Source: Wuchereria bancrofti
Taxonomy: Eukaryota; Nematoda; Chromadorea; Rhabditida; Onchocercidae
Direction: 5' to 3'
Assembly: GCA_005281725.1 (NCBI GenBank)
Contig: SSBO01000008.1
Coordinates: 4,012,671 to 4,076,670 of the forward strand
DNA: 64,000 bases
A model generated the notes under the pieces. It did no database searches, was not told the origin of the DNA, and saw only the letters and a list, made by a program, of their open reading frames with translations. A program made the translations under genes and the position numbers. This document shows, in pieces, positions 61,928-64,000 of this stretch. Numbering within the stretch: the first letter of the stretch is position 1; each line of letters begins with the position of its first letter.

Positions 61928-64000
61928 ATGTGTATTGGTGCACCATGTGCGGTGTTGATCGATGACTGGAAATGGTTACGGGCAAGGATCTTAAAATTTA
62001 GTAAAGGAAATGATGTAATAATAGATCTTGTGGATATTGGTAACGACAATATTGTCAAGATAGAGAATGTTCGGCCTCTTCTAAAGATTTTTGGACGTTT
62101 GCCTCCGCTTGCTTTGCGTTGTCGTATGAAAGGTATGATTTTAGAAGTTAGCTAGCTATAGTGAAGTAGACTAGATTCGAGGTTTTAAAGGGAAGCTTCA
62201 GCAAAATTGAGCACCAATTTTTAATATCTGATATTGCGAGGTTTTTTTTTTCATGTTGTTAAAGATTAAGCTAACCTGCATGCAATTATTTCAATACAAA
62301 ATGGAAACTAATAAATACAGCGTACAGACTATAGCAGGAAAGAATAATTTTTATATTATTAAAAAAATATAGATGATAATGCAGTTATTTCAACAGATGT
62401 CGACATGAACGACCTAACAATGGAAAAAGTGAATGCATTTCAAAATTTAATTAAATCTTGTGGTGATATTGTTCGAGTAGAACTTGCTGATGTATCCTCC
62501 ATACCATTTCTTGTCAATTTGTACCATCCAACTGTGCATGACAAAAATCTTGGTAAACTATTTTATCGTTGTAAAGAGCATGTCGAACATAAAGCAGCAC
62601 GAGAGAGGCGATGGAAGCAAAAATTGGCTCGAATGGTATGTATCTTTTATTATTATTATTATTTGATATGATATTTACTTTGTATGTTTCTAAAAAATTT
62701 CTAATTGCACTTCTAAAAAATCTTTACGATGTCTAAAATGTCTGCAAATGAAGTTTTAAATGATTTGGTTGTATAAACACAGCTGTGCTGCATCTTGCCA
62801 TTTGATGACGAATTCATTTGAGATGCTATGCTTCGTTTTTATTTTAATTTACTATAAATTTGTTTGGAGCGCTCAAACGTTTTCTTTTGTATTTAATGGT
62901 AAGAATGTAGAATTGGTATTAATGAAATTAAAATGTTGCATGTCTTAAAAATTACCAAATTTTTTTTTTTTTTGCTTATGCATTGTTTATCCTATTATTT
63001 GCCTTCTTTACTTATTGTAAATCAGTAAGCTTTGGCAAAAGTTTGGATAAAATAAGCTTTGGAGTTCGAAATTTAAAAGTTTAATTGTAGAATAACGATT
63101 TTTCAAATGATTGTACAAGTGAGGAAGGTTCCGAAGGTGAATCTTTACAGCCTACACATGTGTTGCATTTGGAAAGGTAATTTCATTACATCATTAAGAG
63201 AATAATGATAGCAAATTTTAATTGAAATAATTTTTATACATAGGCATGGAAGAAATTGGTGAAAATGATTGAAAAAAAAGTAATAACTTATCAAATTTCT
63301 AGATTACAAAAGCCAATCGGTGATGAACCACTTTATATTGCACATATCGAAAACAGTCGATTCATTTATTTACATAGTAAATACCACAAAGACACAATCG
63401 AGAAATTGGAAAAACAATTGTTGAATAAGGTTTTATTTAAATATCTTTATTCAGTTCTTATTTTTTACTTATTTGCTCAAGTTCAAGGATTTTTTTAAAC
63501 TATTCTGTCATTCAGTTGTCACATCCTGCTAAAATTATATCTTAAAAATTTCCTGAACTTTTAAGTAGATTTAGTTGGTGTTATTCAACAAATTCTCTAT
63601 AATTGATGGAATTTTTTCATTCTAATGAACTGATTGAAGTTTGAATTCAATATTATTTCTTTAATTAATTAGAATTTTTCAGTCTCTTACATGGGTTTTT
63701 CTAGGAAACATATCTTGTTTCTGTCGTTTTTTTTATATCTCTTTTTTCTTTCCCTTTATTTTGCTTGTTCGTTAGTATGTAACCAAACTTTTGTTTCAGT
63801 GGTCGGAGCTAAAAATTGTTCCTGAGGAATGCTTAATGCCAGCATTAGCTTGTGCTTATTCGGACATCTCCACTTGCAATCCCTGTAGAGTCATAGTGGC
63901 AGAAGTTGGAGATCAAACATTGTGGCTGCGTAGCGCCGATCATGGCTGGAAGAAGAATTTGTTGAAATTGGATTGCCTATCTGGTAGTTTACGTCTTCTT
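61928..64000 (+). CDS. Multi-Tudor protein (runs off the window)
   Basis: Tudor domains bind methylated arginine or lysine; multi-Tudor proteins usually act in germ granules and small-RNA pathways, though filarial roles cannot be read from sequence. Exons: 61928-62132, 62397-62635 (or from 62373), 63091-63176, 63244-63429, 63800 to the window end. The first exon holds a clear Tudor core: GAPCAVLIDDWKWLRARIL, then VDIGNDNIVKIENVRPL, then LPPLALRCRM, matching the W-x-RA-x-V / D-x-GN / LRPL / P-x-A-x-C plan. A second domain begins in the last exon (CRVIVAEVGDQTLWLRSADHG). The frame upstream of ATG 61928 meets TAA at 61925-61927. The 63091-63176 exon leaves phase 2 while the next needs phase 0, so that exon border is uncertain. 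Confidence 0.75.

Noticed and set aside
1..64000. Wolbachia or other bacterial insertion
   Set aside because: No intronless bacterial gene, ribosome-binding-site pattern or insertion sequence was seen; all recognised genes are spliced eukaryotic genes.

Overview
This window looks like a piece of a nematode nuclear genome, most likely from a clade III parasite such as a filarial worm. It is very AT-rich, genes are broken into many small exons separated by introns ending in TTTCAG-type acceptors, several start codons lie just behind an acceptor-like CAG (as expected for spliced-leader trans-splicing), and one gene is a nematode cuticle collagen. No bacterial, Wolbachia or viral gene was recognised. 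I assembled gene models by joining exons with GT/AG sites, matching reading phase and comparing from memory with known protein families. Species-level assignment is not possible from the sequence alone.

Layout, left to right. 96-4848 (+): C-terminal part of the BBSome subunit BBS9. 5668-10280 (+): a secreted BMPER/crossveinless-2-like protein (five VWC domains plus VWD), interrupted in an intron by an 11-N assembly gap with duplicated flanks. 11445-12556 (-): IMP3 (U3 snoRNP). 13394-16177 (-): an unrecognised protein. 16937-23425 (-): VPS35L, the Retriever scaffold. 24329-26268 (-): cytochrome c oxidase subunit IV. 27519-28936 (+): VPS28 (ESCRT-I). 30541-31030 (+): ribosomal protein eS27. 32092-32770 (-): a small membrane-anchored or secreted protein. 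34877-37045 (+): cuticle collagen. 38380-41830 (-): the WD40 protein EIPR1. 42655-46946 (-): TMEM161. 47778-52130 (+): the autophagy protease ATG4. 55146-60003 (+): an unrecognised 899-residue protein with a possible zinc-binding module. 60841-64000 (+): a multi-Tudor protein, split by stop codons in this assembly and cut by the window end.

Four minus-strand genes (COX4, VPS35L, the unknown gene, IMP3) follow one another head-to-tail with gaps of about 0.8-0.9 kb. COX4/VPS28 and TMEM161/ATG4 are divergent pairs that share upstream regions. Five genes (BBS9, VPS35L, VPS28, EIPR1, ATG4) act in membrane or ciliary trafficking; no shared regulation is shown by the sequence. The non-coding DNA is mostly unremarkable AT-rich sequence, with a few notable repeats: an 85-bp exact direct repeat, a 39-bp tandem duplication, a degenerate ~60-68-bp tandem array, and a stem-loop spanning a stop codon. 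The most useful leads are the split Tudor gene, the large unknown protein, the apparent ATG-only first coding exon of TMEM161 and the assembly gap.
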